The notes under the pieces were generated by a model. The model was not told the DNA's origin. It saw nothing but the letters and a program-made list of their open reading frames with translations, and did not search any database. Made by a program: the position numbers and the translations under genes. DNA of 64,000 bases from Methylococcus mesophilus. GTDB lineage: Bacteria; Pseudomonadota; Gammaproteobacteria; Methylococcales; Methylococcaceae. Shown in pieces: positions 37,125-45,435 of the stretch; within the stretch, counting starts at the first letter, position 1, and every line of letters starts with the position of its first letter. The DNA lies in the NCBI RefSeq assembly GCF_026247885.1, contig NZ_CP110921.1, positions 2,909,001-2,973,000 on the forward strand, in the 5' to 3' direction.

Positions 37125-38017
37125 TCATCAACGGCGTACATATCGACGAGACGTTCGCGGAGGCGTTCCCGATGCGCGCCACGCGCGTGATCGTCACGGC
37201 CCAGAATCTCAAGTGGGCCCATCACGCGGCCCAGGCCATGACGGGCTTCGCGACCTCGGTCATCGCCTGCGGCTGCGAAGCTGGCATCGAGCGGGAACTC
37301 GATCCCGCCGAAACTCCGGACGGACGTCCTGGCGTATCGGCGCTGCTGTTCGCCATGGGCGGCAAGGGGCTGGCGAAGCAACTGGAGACACGGGCCGGGC
37401 AGTGCGTGCTGACCTCGCCCACCTCCGCGCTGTTCGCAGGGATCGACGAAGGCGAGCAAATCCCCCTGGGGAAGAATCTGCGTTATTTCGGTGACGGCTT
37501 CCAGATTTCCAAGCGGATCGGCGGCAAGCGCTATTGGCGCGTACCGGTTATGGACGGAGAGTTCCTCTGCCAGGAGACCACCGGGATGATCAAGGCGGTC
37601 GGCGGCGGCAATTTTCTCATCCTGGCCGAATCGCAGCCCCAGGCGTTGGCCGCGTGCGAGGCGGCGATCGAGGCGATGCGCAGGATTCCCAACGTCATCA
37701 TGCCGTTCCCCGGCGGCGTCGTCCGGTCGGGTTCCAAGGTCGGCTCGAAGTACAAAACCCTGCCGGCATCGACCAACGACGCCTTCTGCCCGACCTTGAA
37801 AGGGCAAACGCGGACCGAGCTTTCGCCGGAAATCGAGTCGGTGATGGAAATCGTGATCGATGGCTTGAGCGATGCCGATATCACCAAGGCGATGCGCGCA
37901 GGCATCGAGGCGGCTTGCGGGCTGGGTGCAGCCAACGGCATCCGGCGCGTCAGCGCCGGCAACTACGGTGGCAAGCTCGGGCCGTTCCTGTTCCACCTCC
38001 GCGAAATCATGGCTTGA
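37121..38017 (+). CDS. fhcD: Formylmethanofuran:H4MPT formyltransferase subunit D (FhcD)
   Basis: FhcD (Ftr) transfers the formyl group between formyl-H4MPT and the methanofuran-type cofactor. The 298-aa product shows the Ftr N-terminus INGVHIDETFAEAFPMRATR, and PTSALFAG, MPFPGGVVRSGSKVGSKY and AGNYGGKLGPF later. The ATG overlaps the fhcA stop (ATGA), so the start at 37121 is preferred over an upstream ATG inside fhcA. Confidence 0.96.
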   Translation: MIINGVHIDETFAEAFPMRATRVIVTAQNLKWAHHAAQAMTGFATSVIACGCEAGIERELDPAETPDGRPGVSALLFAMGGKGLAKQLETRAGQCVLTSPTSALFAGIDEGEQIPLGKNLRYFGDGFQISKRIGGKRYWRVPVMDGEFLCQETTGMIKAVGGGNFLILAESQPQALAACEAAIEAMRRIPNVIMPFPGGVVRSGSKVGSKYKTLPASTNDAFCPTLKGQTRTELSPEIESVMEIVIDGLSDADITKAMRAGIEAACGLGAANGIRRVSAGNYGGKLGPFLFHLREIMA

Positions 38018-38051
38018 ACGCCGTCAGGCCGCGGCCAACAAGGAATCGATT

Positions 38052-38864
38052 ATGACTGCATTGAGCTTTACGCTGAAGTCGCCGCTGCAGCAGCGGCTGG
38101 ACGTTTCTCCGCTCGTTCCGGATTTATTGGTGGGCAAGTCGCAAAAGGAGGTTTCCGCGCTGACCCTGCAATACGGCAATCATCGGATCGCCGCGGGGGA
38201 ACTGTTCGCTATCGAAGGAGACGATGCGGAGTCGGTCCGTATTTCCGGCTCGCCGAAACTCGACTTCGCCGGCAGAGGGATGACGCGAGGTTCCCTCGTT
38301 ATAGAGGGTGATGCTGGCGCTTACGCCGGTATGCACATGAAAGGAGGGCGTTTGTACGTGTCAGGTTCAGCCGGCCTGTATACGGCGTGCGAGCTCAAGG
38401 GCGGTATCGTCGAGATTTCCGGGAATGTCGGCGACCTGCTCGGCGGCGCTCTTCCCGGCAATAAAAAGGGCATGTCGGAAGGCGTCGTGATCGTTCGCGG
38501 CGATGCCGGAGACCGCGTCGGCGACCATATGCGCCGCGGTTCAATTCTGATCGAGGGCAATGCCGGGTCGTATCTCGGGGCCCGGATGACGGCCGGCACG
38601 ATAGCCGTACGGGGTCGCATCGGCGCCTGTGCCGGCTATGCCATGAAGCGCGGAACCCTGTTGCTGTATGGTTCTCCGGTGGCCATCGGCGCCACCTTCA
38701 ACGACTGCGGTCTGCATACCCTGGGTTTCCTGCCTTTGCTGCTCAAGGGGTACTACGGTCTGGACACTTGGTTCTCTGGCCCTCAAGCACGCCGCGCGCG
38801 CGCGCGTCGGCTGGCCGGAGATCTGTCGGTGCAAGGCAAGGGCGAAATCCTGTTGGTCGCTTGA
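38052..38864 (+). CDS. fhcC: Formyltransferase/hydrolase complex subunit C (FhcC)
   Basis: FhcC is the FwdC/GltS-C-like subunit built from a right-handed beta helix. The 270-aa product has the repeated G-x-x-G-x-x-x-G pattern: GSLVIEGDAGAYAGMHM, GIVEISGNVGDLLGG, GVVIVRGDAGDRVGDHM and GSILIEGNAGSYLGARM. Last gene of fhcBADC, 34 nt after fhcD, with AAGGAATCG before the ATG. A terminator-like hairpin lies 65 nt after its stop. Confidence 0.95.
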   Translation: MTALSFTLKSPLQQRLDVSPLVPDLLVGKSQKEVSALTLQYGNHRIAAGELFAIEGDDAESVRISGSPKLDFAGRGMTRGSLVIEGDAGAYAGMHMKGGRLYVSGSAGLYTACELKGGIVEISGNVGDLLGGALPGNKKGMSEGVVIVRGDAGDRVGDHMRRGSILIEGNAGSYLGARMTAGTIAVRGRIGACAGYAMKRGTLLLYGSPVAIGATFNDCGLHTLGFLPLLLKGYYGLDTWFSGPQARRARARRLAGDLSVQGKGEILLVA

Positions 38865-38928
38865 CCCCCACCAGCGCGTCCCGCGCATACCGTTTGCGGG
38901 TCTAGCCTCCCTTGCCAGTCGGGATGGC

Positions 38929-38965
38929 AGCGGGCCTCCTCGCCCCTTTCTGCCCGCTATTTTTT
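38929..38965 (+). terminator. Probable terminator of fhcBADC
   Basis: Inverted repeat AGCGGGC (38929-38935) and GCCCGCT (38952-38958) with a 16-base loop, followed by A and six T. It is the first such structure after fhcC and lies before the pmoC promoter, so the fhc and pmo operons are probably separate transcripts. Confidence 0.6.
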
Positions 38966-39046
38966 CTAATGGATGGCGAATCTTTCAGCAGATTCATGAC
39001 GTTGGCTTGCACAAACGAGCCTGCGTCAAAATGCCGCAGATTTTTC

Positions 39047-39074
39047 TTGACAGTCTCGGGTTGGGTGATAGACT
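39047..39074 (+). promoter_or_regulatory. Sigma-70 type promoter of pmoCAB
   Basis: Perfect -35 TTGACA (39047-39052), 16-nt spacer, and -10 TAGACT (39069-39074). Transcription from here would give a leader of about 135 nt before pmoC. It is the strongest promoter match in the 351-bp fhcC-pmoC gap, as expected for one of the most highly expressed operons of a methanotroph. Confidence 0.7.
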
Positions 39075-39215
39075 GCGACCCACCAAAAGGGCCGGCATGC
39101 CTGAAAGCACGGTTCTGAGGGGCGGCAAGGATGCATGAAACAAGCAGGGAAGTGAGAGAAGATTCATCGGCGCAATGCGCTGATGTTTATGTCGATATAA
39201 CAGTTGGAGGTAAAA

Positions 39216-39998
39216 ATGGCAGCAACAACTTTGGGTGGTGCAGCTGCGGCCGAAGCGCCGCTGCTGGACAAGAAGTGGCTGGTTTTCGCTATCACTATCT
39301 ACACCGTGTTCTATATGTGGGTGCGCTGGTACGAAGGCGTCTACGGCTGGTCCGCCGGCCTGGACTCGTTCGCACCGGAGTTCGAAACCTACTGGATGAA
39401 CTTCCTGTACACCGAGATCGTCCTGGAAATCGTGACGGCTTCGATCCTGTGGGGTTACATCTGGAAGACCCGCGACCGCAACCTGGCCGCGCTGACCCCG
39501 CGTGAAGAACTGCGCCGCAACTTCACCCACCTGACCTGGCTGGTAGCCTACGCCTGGGCCATCTACTGGGGCGCTTCCTACTTCACCGAGCAGGACGGCA
39601 CCTGGCATCAGACGATCGTGCGCGACACCGACTTCACCCCGTCGCACATCATCGAGTTCTACCTGAGCTACCCGATCTACATCATCACCGGCTTTGCGGC
39701 GTTCCTCTACGCCAAGACGCGTCTGCCGTTCTTCGCGAAGGGCATTTCGCTGCCGTACCTGGTGCTGGTGGTGGGTCCGTTCATGATTCTGCCGAACGTG
39801 GGTCTGAACGAGTGGGGTCACACCTTCTGGTTCATGGAAGAGCTGTTCGTGGCGCCGCTGCACTACGGCTTCGTGATCTTCGGCTGGCTGGCGCTGGCCG
39901 TCATGGGCGCACTGACCCAGACCTTCTACAGCTTCACTCAGGGCGGACTGGGACAGTCCATCTGTGAAGCCGTGGACGAAGGCTTGATCGCGAAATAA
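39216..39998 (+). CDS. pmoC: Particulate methane monooxygenase subunit C
   Basis: Integral membrane subunit of pMMO, which oxidises methane to methanol. The 260-aa product is almost entirely membrane helices. The copper (CuC) ligands are present at Asp127 and His131 (QDGTWH) and His144 (TPSHIIEF), equal to D156/H160/H173 in the numbering used for the Bath enzyme. GGAGGT four bases upstream fixes the ATG at 39216. The region upstream is not in frame with it, so longer N-terminal forms are not supported here. First gene of pmoCAB. Confidence 0.96.
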   Translation: MAATTLGGAAAAEAPLLDKKWLVFAITIYTVFYMWVRWYEGVYGWSAGLDSFAPEFETYWMNFLYTEIVLEIVTASILWGYIWKTRDRNLAALTPREELRRNFTHLTWLVAYAWAIYWGASYFTEQDGTWHQTIVRDTDFTPSHIIEFYLSYPIYIITGFAAFLYAKTRLPFFAKGISLPYLVLVVGPFMILPNVGLNEWGHTFWFMEELFVAPLHYGFVIFGWLALAVMGALTQTFYSFTQGGLGQSICEAVDEGLIAK

Positions 39999-40147
39999 GG
40001 AACTGTCAGGCCGGCGGCCGGTTTTCGGGGTTCTGGCGACAGGCCTCAAGCCGGTCCGGCGGCCGGAAGGGACTCGCGGCGATGGGTGTCCGGGGATTCC
40101 CGGGCACCGTCGAAAATAAGAAAACGACAAATTTGGAGGTAACTTTA

Positions 40148-40891
40148 ATGAGTGCTGCGCAATCTGCGGTTCGTTCGCACGCCGAAGCGGTCCAGCTGTC
40201 CCGGACCATCGACTGGCTGGCCTTGTTCGTGGTGTTCTTCGTGATCGTGGGCTCGTACCACATTCACGCCATGCTCACCATGGGCGACTGGGACTTCTGG
40301 TCGGACTGGAAAGACCGTCGACTGTGGGTCACCGTGACCCCGATCGTGCTGGTCACCTTCCCGGCGGCCGTCCAATCCTACCTGTGGGAACGGTATCGTC
40401 TGCCCTGGGGAGCGACCGTCTGCATCCTCGGCCTGCTGCTGGGTGAGTGGATCAACCGGTACTTCAACTTCTGGGGCTGGACCTACTTCCCGGTCAACTT
40501 CTGCTTCCCCGCCTCGCTGGTGCCGGGCGCGATCATTCTGGACACGGTCCTGATGCTGTCGGGCAGCTACCTGTTCACCGCCATCGTCGGTGCCATGGGC
40601 TGGGGTCTGATCTTCTACCCGGGCAACTGGCCGATCATCGCGCCGCTGCACGTACCGGTGGAGTACAACGGCATGCTGATGTCGATCGCCGACATCCAGG
40701 GCTACAACTACGTCCGCACGGGTACCCCGGAATACATCCGCATGGTAGAGAAGGGCACCCTGCGTACCTTCGGTAAGGACGTCGCCCCGGTATCGGCATT
40801 CTTCTCCGCGTTCATGTCGATCCTGATCTACTTCATGTGGCACTTCATCGGTCGCTGGTTCTCCAACGAACGGTTCCTGCAGGCCACCTGA
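40148..40891 (+). CDS. pmoA: Particulate methane monooxygenase subunit A
   Basis: Integral membrane subunit and standard marker of methanotrophs. The 247-aa product has the known full length and typical segments GDWDFWSDWKDRR, FNFWGWTYFPVNF and MGWGLIFYPGNWPI. GGAGGT lies seven bases before the ATG. It follows pmoC after 149 nt; that gap is GC-rich and can fold (GGCCGGCGGCCGG), which may affect the relative level of the subunits. Confidence 0.98.
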   Translation: MSAAQSAVRSHAEAVQLSRTIDWLALFVVFFVIVGSYHIHAMLTMGDWDFWSDWKDRRLWVTVTPIVLVTFPAAVQSYLWERYRLPWGATVCILGLLLGEWINRYFNFWGWTYFPVNFCFPASLVPGAIILDTVLMLSGSYLFTAIVGAMGWGLIFYPGNWPIIAPLHVPVEYNGMLMSIADIQGYNYVRTGTPEYIRMVEKGTLRTFGKDVAPVSAFFSAFMSILIYFMWHFIGRWFSNERFLQAT

Positions 40892-40992
40892 TCGTCACGA
40901 TCGGGCCCGCGCAAGACCTATGTGAGAGAGCGTCCGGCCGGGTGACTGGCCGGCGAGAGACCCAACAGCAAGAACTCGAAAGAGGAGAGATC

Positions 40993-42236
40993 ATGAAAAC
41001 AATAAAGGACCGGATTGCAAAATGGTCTGCAATCGGACTGCTGTCCGCCGTGGCAGCGACCAGCTTCTACGCCCGAACGCTGCCGCCCACGGTGAGAAAT
41101 CGCAGGCCGCGTTCATGCGTATGCGTACCATCCACTGGTACGATCTGACTTGGTCGAAAGAGAAAGTCAAAATCAACGAAACCGTGGAAATCAAAGGCAA
41201 GTTCCACGTGTTCGAAGGCTGGCCGGAAACGGTCGACGAACCGGATGTCGCGTTCCTCAACGTCGGCATGCCGGGCCCGGTGTTCATCCGCAAGGAATCG
41301 TACATCGGCGGTCAGCTGGTGCCGCGTTCGGTGCGCCTGGAAATTGGCAAGACCTACGACTTCCGGGTTGTTCTCAAGGCCCGTCGTCCGGGTGACTGGC
41401 ACGTCCACACCATGATGAACGTCCAGGGCGGCGGTCCGATCATCGGCCCCGGCAAGTGGATCACCGTGGAAGGCTCCATGAGCGAGTTCCGGAACCCCGT
41501 CACCACCCTGACCGGGCAGACGGTGGACCTGGAGAACTACAACGAAGGCAACACCTACTTCTGGCATGCCTTCTGGTTCGCCATCGGCATTGCCTGGATC
41601 GGCTACTGGTCGCGCCGACCGATCTTCATCCCCCGTCTGCTGATGGTGGATGCAGGCCGTGCGGACGAACTGGTGTCCACCACCGACCGCAAGGTGGCGA
41701 TGGGCTTCCTGGCCGCCACCATCCTGATCGTGGTCATGGCCATGTCCAGCGCCAACAGCAAGTACCCGATCACCATCCCGCTGCAGGCCGGCACCATGCG
41801 TGGCATGAAGCCGCTGGAAATGGCAGCGCCGACGGTTTCGGTGAAAGTGGAAGACGCCACCTACCGGGTGCCGGGTCGCGCCATGCGGATGAAGCTCACC
41901 ATCACCAACCACGGCAACAGCCCGATCCGGTTGGGTGAGTTCTACACCGCGTCGGTACGTTTCCTGGATTCCAGCGTCTACAAGGACACCACCGGCTATC
42001 CGGAAGACCTGCTGGCCGAAGACGGCCTGAGCGTCAGCGACAACAGCCCGCTGGCTCCGGGTGAGACCCGCACGGTCGACGTCACCGCGTCGGACGCAGC
42101 GTGGGAAGTGTATCGTCTGTCCGACATCATCTACGATCCGGACAGCCGTTTCGCCGGTCTGTTGTTCTTCTTCGACGCAACGGGCAACCGTCAGGTCACC
42201 CAGATCGACGCACCGCTGATCCCGTCGTTCATGTAA
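40993..42236 (+). pseudogene. pmoB: Particulate methane monooxygenase subunit B, 1-nt frameshift in the signal peptide
   Basis: PmoB is the large periplasmic copper-binding subunit of pMMO. From the ATG at 40993 (AGAGGAGAG upstream) the frame reads a normal signal peptide, MKTIKDRIAK to ATSFYA, then goes out of frame at 41071-41075 and stops near 41148. The rest, from PNAAAHGEK to the end at 42236, is intact one frame away. One missing base, most simply a C in the CCC run, explains it. With the frame restored the protein is 414 aa, with CuB ligands His33 (AAHGEK) and the HVH pair at 137 and 139, plus two C-terminal-half membrane helices. Either this copy is broken or the base is a sequencing error. 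Confidence 0.9.
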
Positions 42237-42244
42237 TCGCTCAC

Positions 42245-42268
42245 GGGGAAGTCCTTCGGGGCTTCCCC
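42245..42268 (+). terminator. Hairpin with TTCG loop after pmoB
   Basis: A 10-bp stem with one G-T pair (42245-42254 with 42259-42268) closed by TTCG, eight bases after the pmoB stop. No T-run follows directly, so it may protect the 3' end of the pmo mRNA or act together with the next hairpin. Confidence 0.5.
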
Positions 42269-42288
42269 TCGGCGGTAAAGGTAAAAGC

Positions 42289-42322
42289 AAAAACCCCCGG
42301 CCGGCAACGGCTGGGGGTTTTT
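42289..42322 (+). terminator. Intrinsic terminator of pmoCAB
   Basis: Ten-bp stem, CCCCCGGCCG with CGGCTGGGGG (one G-T pair), GCAA loop, flanked by five A before and five T after. The strong stem and T-run fit the end of the pmo operon; the A-run lets it also serve the opposite strand, where typA converges. Confidence 0.8.
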
Positions 42323-42513
42323 GTTTATCCGGGGAAACGTCGAGCCGACGACCATGGCGACCGGCTGCCCTGGATGATGAAGGCGACCGCCCGCCGTGAT
42401 CGTTTCCCTCGCCCCGGCCCTCTCCCAAAGGGTGAGCAAGGACGAGCGAAGTGTAGGTTAAAGTGTGAAGGCCCGGCTCGCCGATGCTGCCTGACGGGGG
42501 CTGCGGGACCGCG

Positions 42514-44334
42514 TCAGGTGTCGGCGCTCCGAGAAGCCTTCTTGCGCTCGTGTTCCTGTAAAAGCTTTTTGCGGATGCGGATGGTTTGGGGGGTCACTTC
42601 CACGAGTTCATCGTCATCAATGAACTCTATCGCCTGCTCTAGACTGAATTTGATTGCGGGAGTCAGGAGGATGTTCTCGTCACTGCCCGCCGCCCGGATG
42701 TTAGTTAGCTGCTTCGCTTTCGTGGGGTTGACCACCAGATCGTTTCCCCGTGTATGCACGCCGACTACCATGCCTTCATAGACTTCGTCGCCATGCTCTA
42801 CAAATAGGCGCCCCCGCTCCTGGAGATTGAATAGCGAGAATGCCAGCGCTTTGCCCGATGTGTTGGAAATCAGGGCCCCATTGGTTCTCTGGCCGATCGC
42901 TCCCTTTTTGATCGGTCCGTAGTGATCGAACACGTGATACAGCAGCCCGGTTCCCGATGTGGTGGTGAGGAACTCCGTCTGAAAGCCGATGAGTCCTCGG
43001 GAAGGGATGACGTACTCGAGACGCACGCGTCCTTGACCATCCGGCACCATGTTCTGCAAGTCCCCCTTGCGCTCGCCAAGCTTTTCCATGATGGCGCCCT
43101 GATGCGCTTCCTCCAGTTCGATCGTCACGAATTCGTAGGGTTCGCAAGGTTCACCGTCGATTTCGCGGATGATGACTTCGGGTCTGGAAACCGCCAGTTC
43201 GTAACCTTCCCGCCGCATGTTTTCGATAAGAATAGAAAGATGCAGTTCTCCCCGGCCGGAAACCGCAAATTTATCCGGGTCTGCCGTGTCCTCCACCCGG
43301 AGGGCGACGTTGTGGATCAGCTCCCGATTCAACCTGTCACGAATTTGCCTTGAAGTAAGGAACTTGCCTTCCTTCCCTGCGAAAGGCGAATTGTTGACCT
43401 GAAAGGTCATGCTCACGGTAGGTTCGTCTACGGTAAGCGGGGGAAGCTGCTCGGCAAACCCAACCGCACACAGCGTATCCGAAATCTCGAGCCCCTCGAT
43501 ACCGGTGAAGGCGATGATGTCGCCGGCGCTCGCCTCCTCCCTCTCGATACGTTCCAGGCCGTGGAACGCCAGGACTTGAAGAATCCGGGCGCCACTTTGC
43601 CTGCCATCGCGTTTGATCAGTGTGACAGGAGTGTTCCTTTTGACGGTGCCTCGGGTGATTCTCCCGATGCCGATGACACCGACATAGGAGTTGTAATCAA
43701 GGCTGCTCACTTGCATCTGAAATGGGCCGTCGATATCCACATCGGGCGGCGATACATGATTCACGATGGCTTCGAACAGTGGTTCCAGCGTGCCATCCGT
43801 GATATCCGGGCTCAGCCCTGCATAGCCGTTCAACGCCGAGCAGTAAATGACCGGGAAATCGAGCTGGGCTTCGGTTGCGCCGAGGCGGTCGAACAGATCA
43901 AAAGTCTGGTCCAGCACCCAGTCGGGGCGGGCCCCAGGGCGGTCGATCTTGTTGATCACCACGATCGGGTGCAGTCCCATGGCGAAGGCTTTTTGAGTGA
44001 CGAAGCGGGTCTGCGGCATGGGCCCGTCCACGGCGTCGACCAGAAGCAAAACCGAGTCGACCATGGAAAGGACGCGTTCGACTTCGCCGCCGAAATCGGC
44101 GTGGCCGGGAGTGTCGACGATGTTGATACGATAATCCCGCCATTTGATCGCGGTATTTTTCGCAAGGATGGTGATGCCTCGCTCTTTCTCGAGGTCGTTG
44201 GAGTCCATGACGCGCTCACCCACCCGCTCGTGAGCGGCGAAAGTGCCGCTTTGCTGGAGCAGCTTGTCTACCAGGGTGGTCTTGCCGTGGTCGACATGCG
44301 CGATGATCGCTATGTTACGTAACTTCTCTACCAT
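42514..44334 (-). CDS. typA: Translational GTPase TypA/BipA
   Basis: Ribosome-binding GTPase related to EF-G, linked to ribosome assembly and stress growth. The 606-aa product opens with [14 protein letters not shown] (G1), then [16 protein letters not shown] (G3) and [10 protein letters not shown] (G4). Family-specific regions follow, such as [18 protein letters not shown] and the C-terminal [21 protein letters not shown]. The ATG at 44334 is family-like; an upstream ATG would read through the terminator hairpin. Transcribed alone, convergent with pmoB. Confidence 0.96.
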   Translation of the reverse strand: MVEKLRNIAIIAHVDHGKTTLVDKLLQQSGTFAAHERVGERVMDSNDLEKERGITILAKNTAIKWRDYRINIVDTPGHADFGGEVERVLSMVDSVLLLVDAVDGPMPQTRFVTQKAFAMGLHPIVVINKIDRPGARPDWVLDQTFDLFDRLGATEAQLDFPVIYCSALNGYAGLSPDITDGTLEPLFEAIVNHVSPPDVDIDGPFQMQVSSLDYNSYVGVIGIGRITRGTVKRNTPVTLIKRDGRQSGARILQVLAFHGLERIEREEASAGDIIAFTGIEGLEISDTLCAVGFAEQLPPLTVDEPTVSMTFQVNNSPFAGKEGKFLTSRQIRDRLNRELIHNVALRVEDTADPDKFAVSGRGELHLSILIENMRREGYELAVSRPEVIIREIDGEPCEPYEFVTIELEEAHQGAIMEKLGERKGDLQNMVPDGQGRVRLEYVIPSRGLIGFQTEFLTTTSGTGLLYHVFDHYGPIKKGAIGQRTNGALISNTSGKALAFSLFNLQERGRLFVEHGDEVYEGMVVGVHTRGNDLVVNPTKAKQLTNIRAAGSDENILLTPAIKFSLEQAIEFIDDDELVEVTPQTIRIRKKLLQEHERKKASRSADT

Positions 44335-44354
44335 GATTCTCAAAGGGGTCGTGT

Positions 44355-44397
44355 GGGAAAAAAGAAAGCATCCCGCTTCACGGCGAAGCGGGATGCT
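44355..44397 (-). terminator. Intrinsic terminator of the def-to-rhodanese operon
   Basis: Perfect 13-bp stem (44367-44379 with 44385-44397) and a 5-base loop. On the minus strand a T-rich run (TTTCTTTTTTCCC) follows. It sits between the rhodanese gene and typA, and so ends the long upstream operon. Confidence 0.8.
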
Positions 44398-44456
44398 CAT
44401 TGAAAAATTTGACCGCGATTCGACTCAGCGGTTTCAAGGGGAACTGTGAGACGCGT

Positions 44457-44849
44457 TTAGCCTTGCTCCCAGGGGAGACCGCGATAACGCCACCCTCCTT
44501 TTGAGCTGCGATGCCGGCTGTCATCCAATGGGCCTTCGAAGCCTTCGACTATATTGTACAGTTTCGAATAGCCGCCGGATGCTAGCTGTTCCGCAGCTTC
44601 CTGCGACCGTTGGCCGCTTCTGCACAGGAGCAAGATCGGAGTCGCGCCATCGGGTGCAAGCTGTTTGACCCCTTCGAGGAAATCGGGATTGATTCGCCAG
44701 GCCGGTGCAAACTTCCACGGAACGTTGCTAGCTCCCGCCGGGTGTCCGACCATCGCGAACTCGATGGGGTCGCGAACGTCGAGAAGAACGTGATCGGGAT
44801 GGTCCAGTATGAACTGCCAAGCGGCAGCAGGGTCGATCTGCTCAATCAT
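44457..44849 (-). CDS. Rhodanese-like domain protein
   Basis: Single-domain rhodanese of 130 aa. The active-site loop is LLCRSGQRS with Cys76, matching the CRxGxR sulfurtransferase loop. The N-terminal HVLLDVRDPIEF and the family Trp-rich end (GGWRYRGLPW) are present. No signal peptide. It overlaps the methyltransferase gene by 4 bp and is the last gene before the terminator. Substrate is unknown. Confidence 0.87.
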   Translation of the reverse strand: MIEQIDPAAAWQFILDHPDHVLLDVRDPIEFAMVGHPAGASNVPWKFAPAWRINPDFLEGVKQLAPDGATPILLLCRSGQRSQEAAEQLASGGYSKLYNIVEGFEGPLDDSRHRSSKGGWRYRGLPWEQG

Positions 44850-45433
44850 GAATGGGGTCTCTGGGCTATAAGAAAAGCTTCGTCACGTTGGCCGGCCTCC
44901 GGCTTGCCCGTCAGTGCTTCATCCCGATAATAACGGATCAGCAGCCGGTCGAAGAGCCGGATGAGTTCGTTGTCGCGCAACAGAAAGCGCGGGTTGCCGG
45001 GGCCCGAAACGCAGGGCTTGCTTTCTACGAAAGTCTGATAGAACAACAAACCGCCAGGTTTGAGCGCGTCCGCGATGTCCTGCGCCAACGCTCGCTCCAG
45101 GAATCTGGCGACGACAATCACGTCGTAACCTTGGGCGGACCACTGGCGTTCCATGACATCTGCTACGCGGGTATCGACGGGAAGCGCTTCGGCGCGCGCA
45201 ACACTGTTCAACGCCTCGATTCCCACCTCCGAAATGTCGATGGCGTCCACCTCGAACCCGCGGCGGGCCAGAAACATGGCATTGCCGCCGAGCCCGCAGG
45301 CGAGGTCCAGCGCTCTGCCGCTGGCCGGGAGAAGGTGCTCATTCTCGGACAGCACCGTTGCAGCTCCGGGGAGGGGGCCCTTCCAGTCCCGATATATCCG
45401 GTCCCATTTTTGCCGGGTCGTTTCACCGTCCAT
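44846..45433 (-). CDS. Class I SAM-dependent methyltransferase (TehB-like)
   Basis: The 195-aa product has the SAM-binding motif ALDLACGLGGNAMFLARRG near residue 45, the acidic end of strand 2 (VDAIDIS), and a short C-terminal part like those of thiopurine/tellurite-type methyltransferases. The acceptor cannot be told from sequence. It lies 2 nt after trkA and overlaps the rhodanese gene by 4 bp. Confidence 0.83.
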   Translation of the reverse strand: MDGETTRQKWDRIYRDWKGPLPGAATVLSENEHLLPASGRALDLACGLGGNAMFLARRGFEVDAIDISEVGIEALNSVARAEALPVDTRVADVMERQWSAQGYDVIVVARFLERALAQDIADALKPGGLLFYQTFVESKPCVSGPGNPRFLLRDNELIRLFDRLLIRYYRDEALTGKPEAGQRDEAFLIAQRPHS

Positions 45434-45435
45434 CG

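Noticed and set aside
39131-39505. A frame starting MHET upstream of pmoC
   Set aside because: It is not in frame with pmoC and runs through it in another frame; the Shine-Dalgarno site supports 39216.
41022-42236. pmoB read as a single intact gene starting at 41022
   Set aside because: That ATG is inside the signal-peptide codons in the wrong frame and gives a non-exported N-terminus; a frameshift explains the sequence better.
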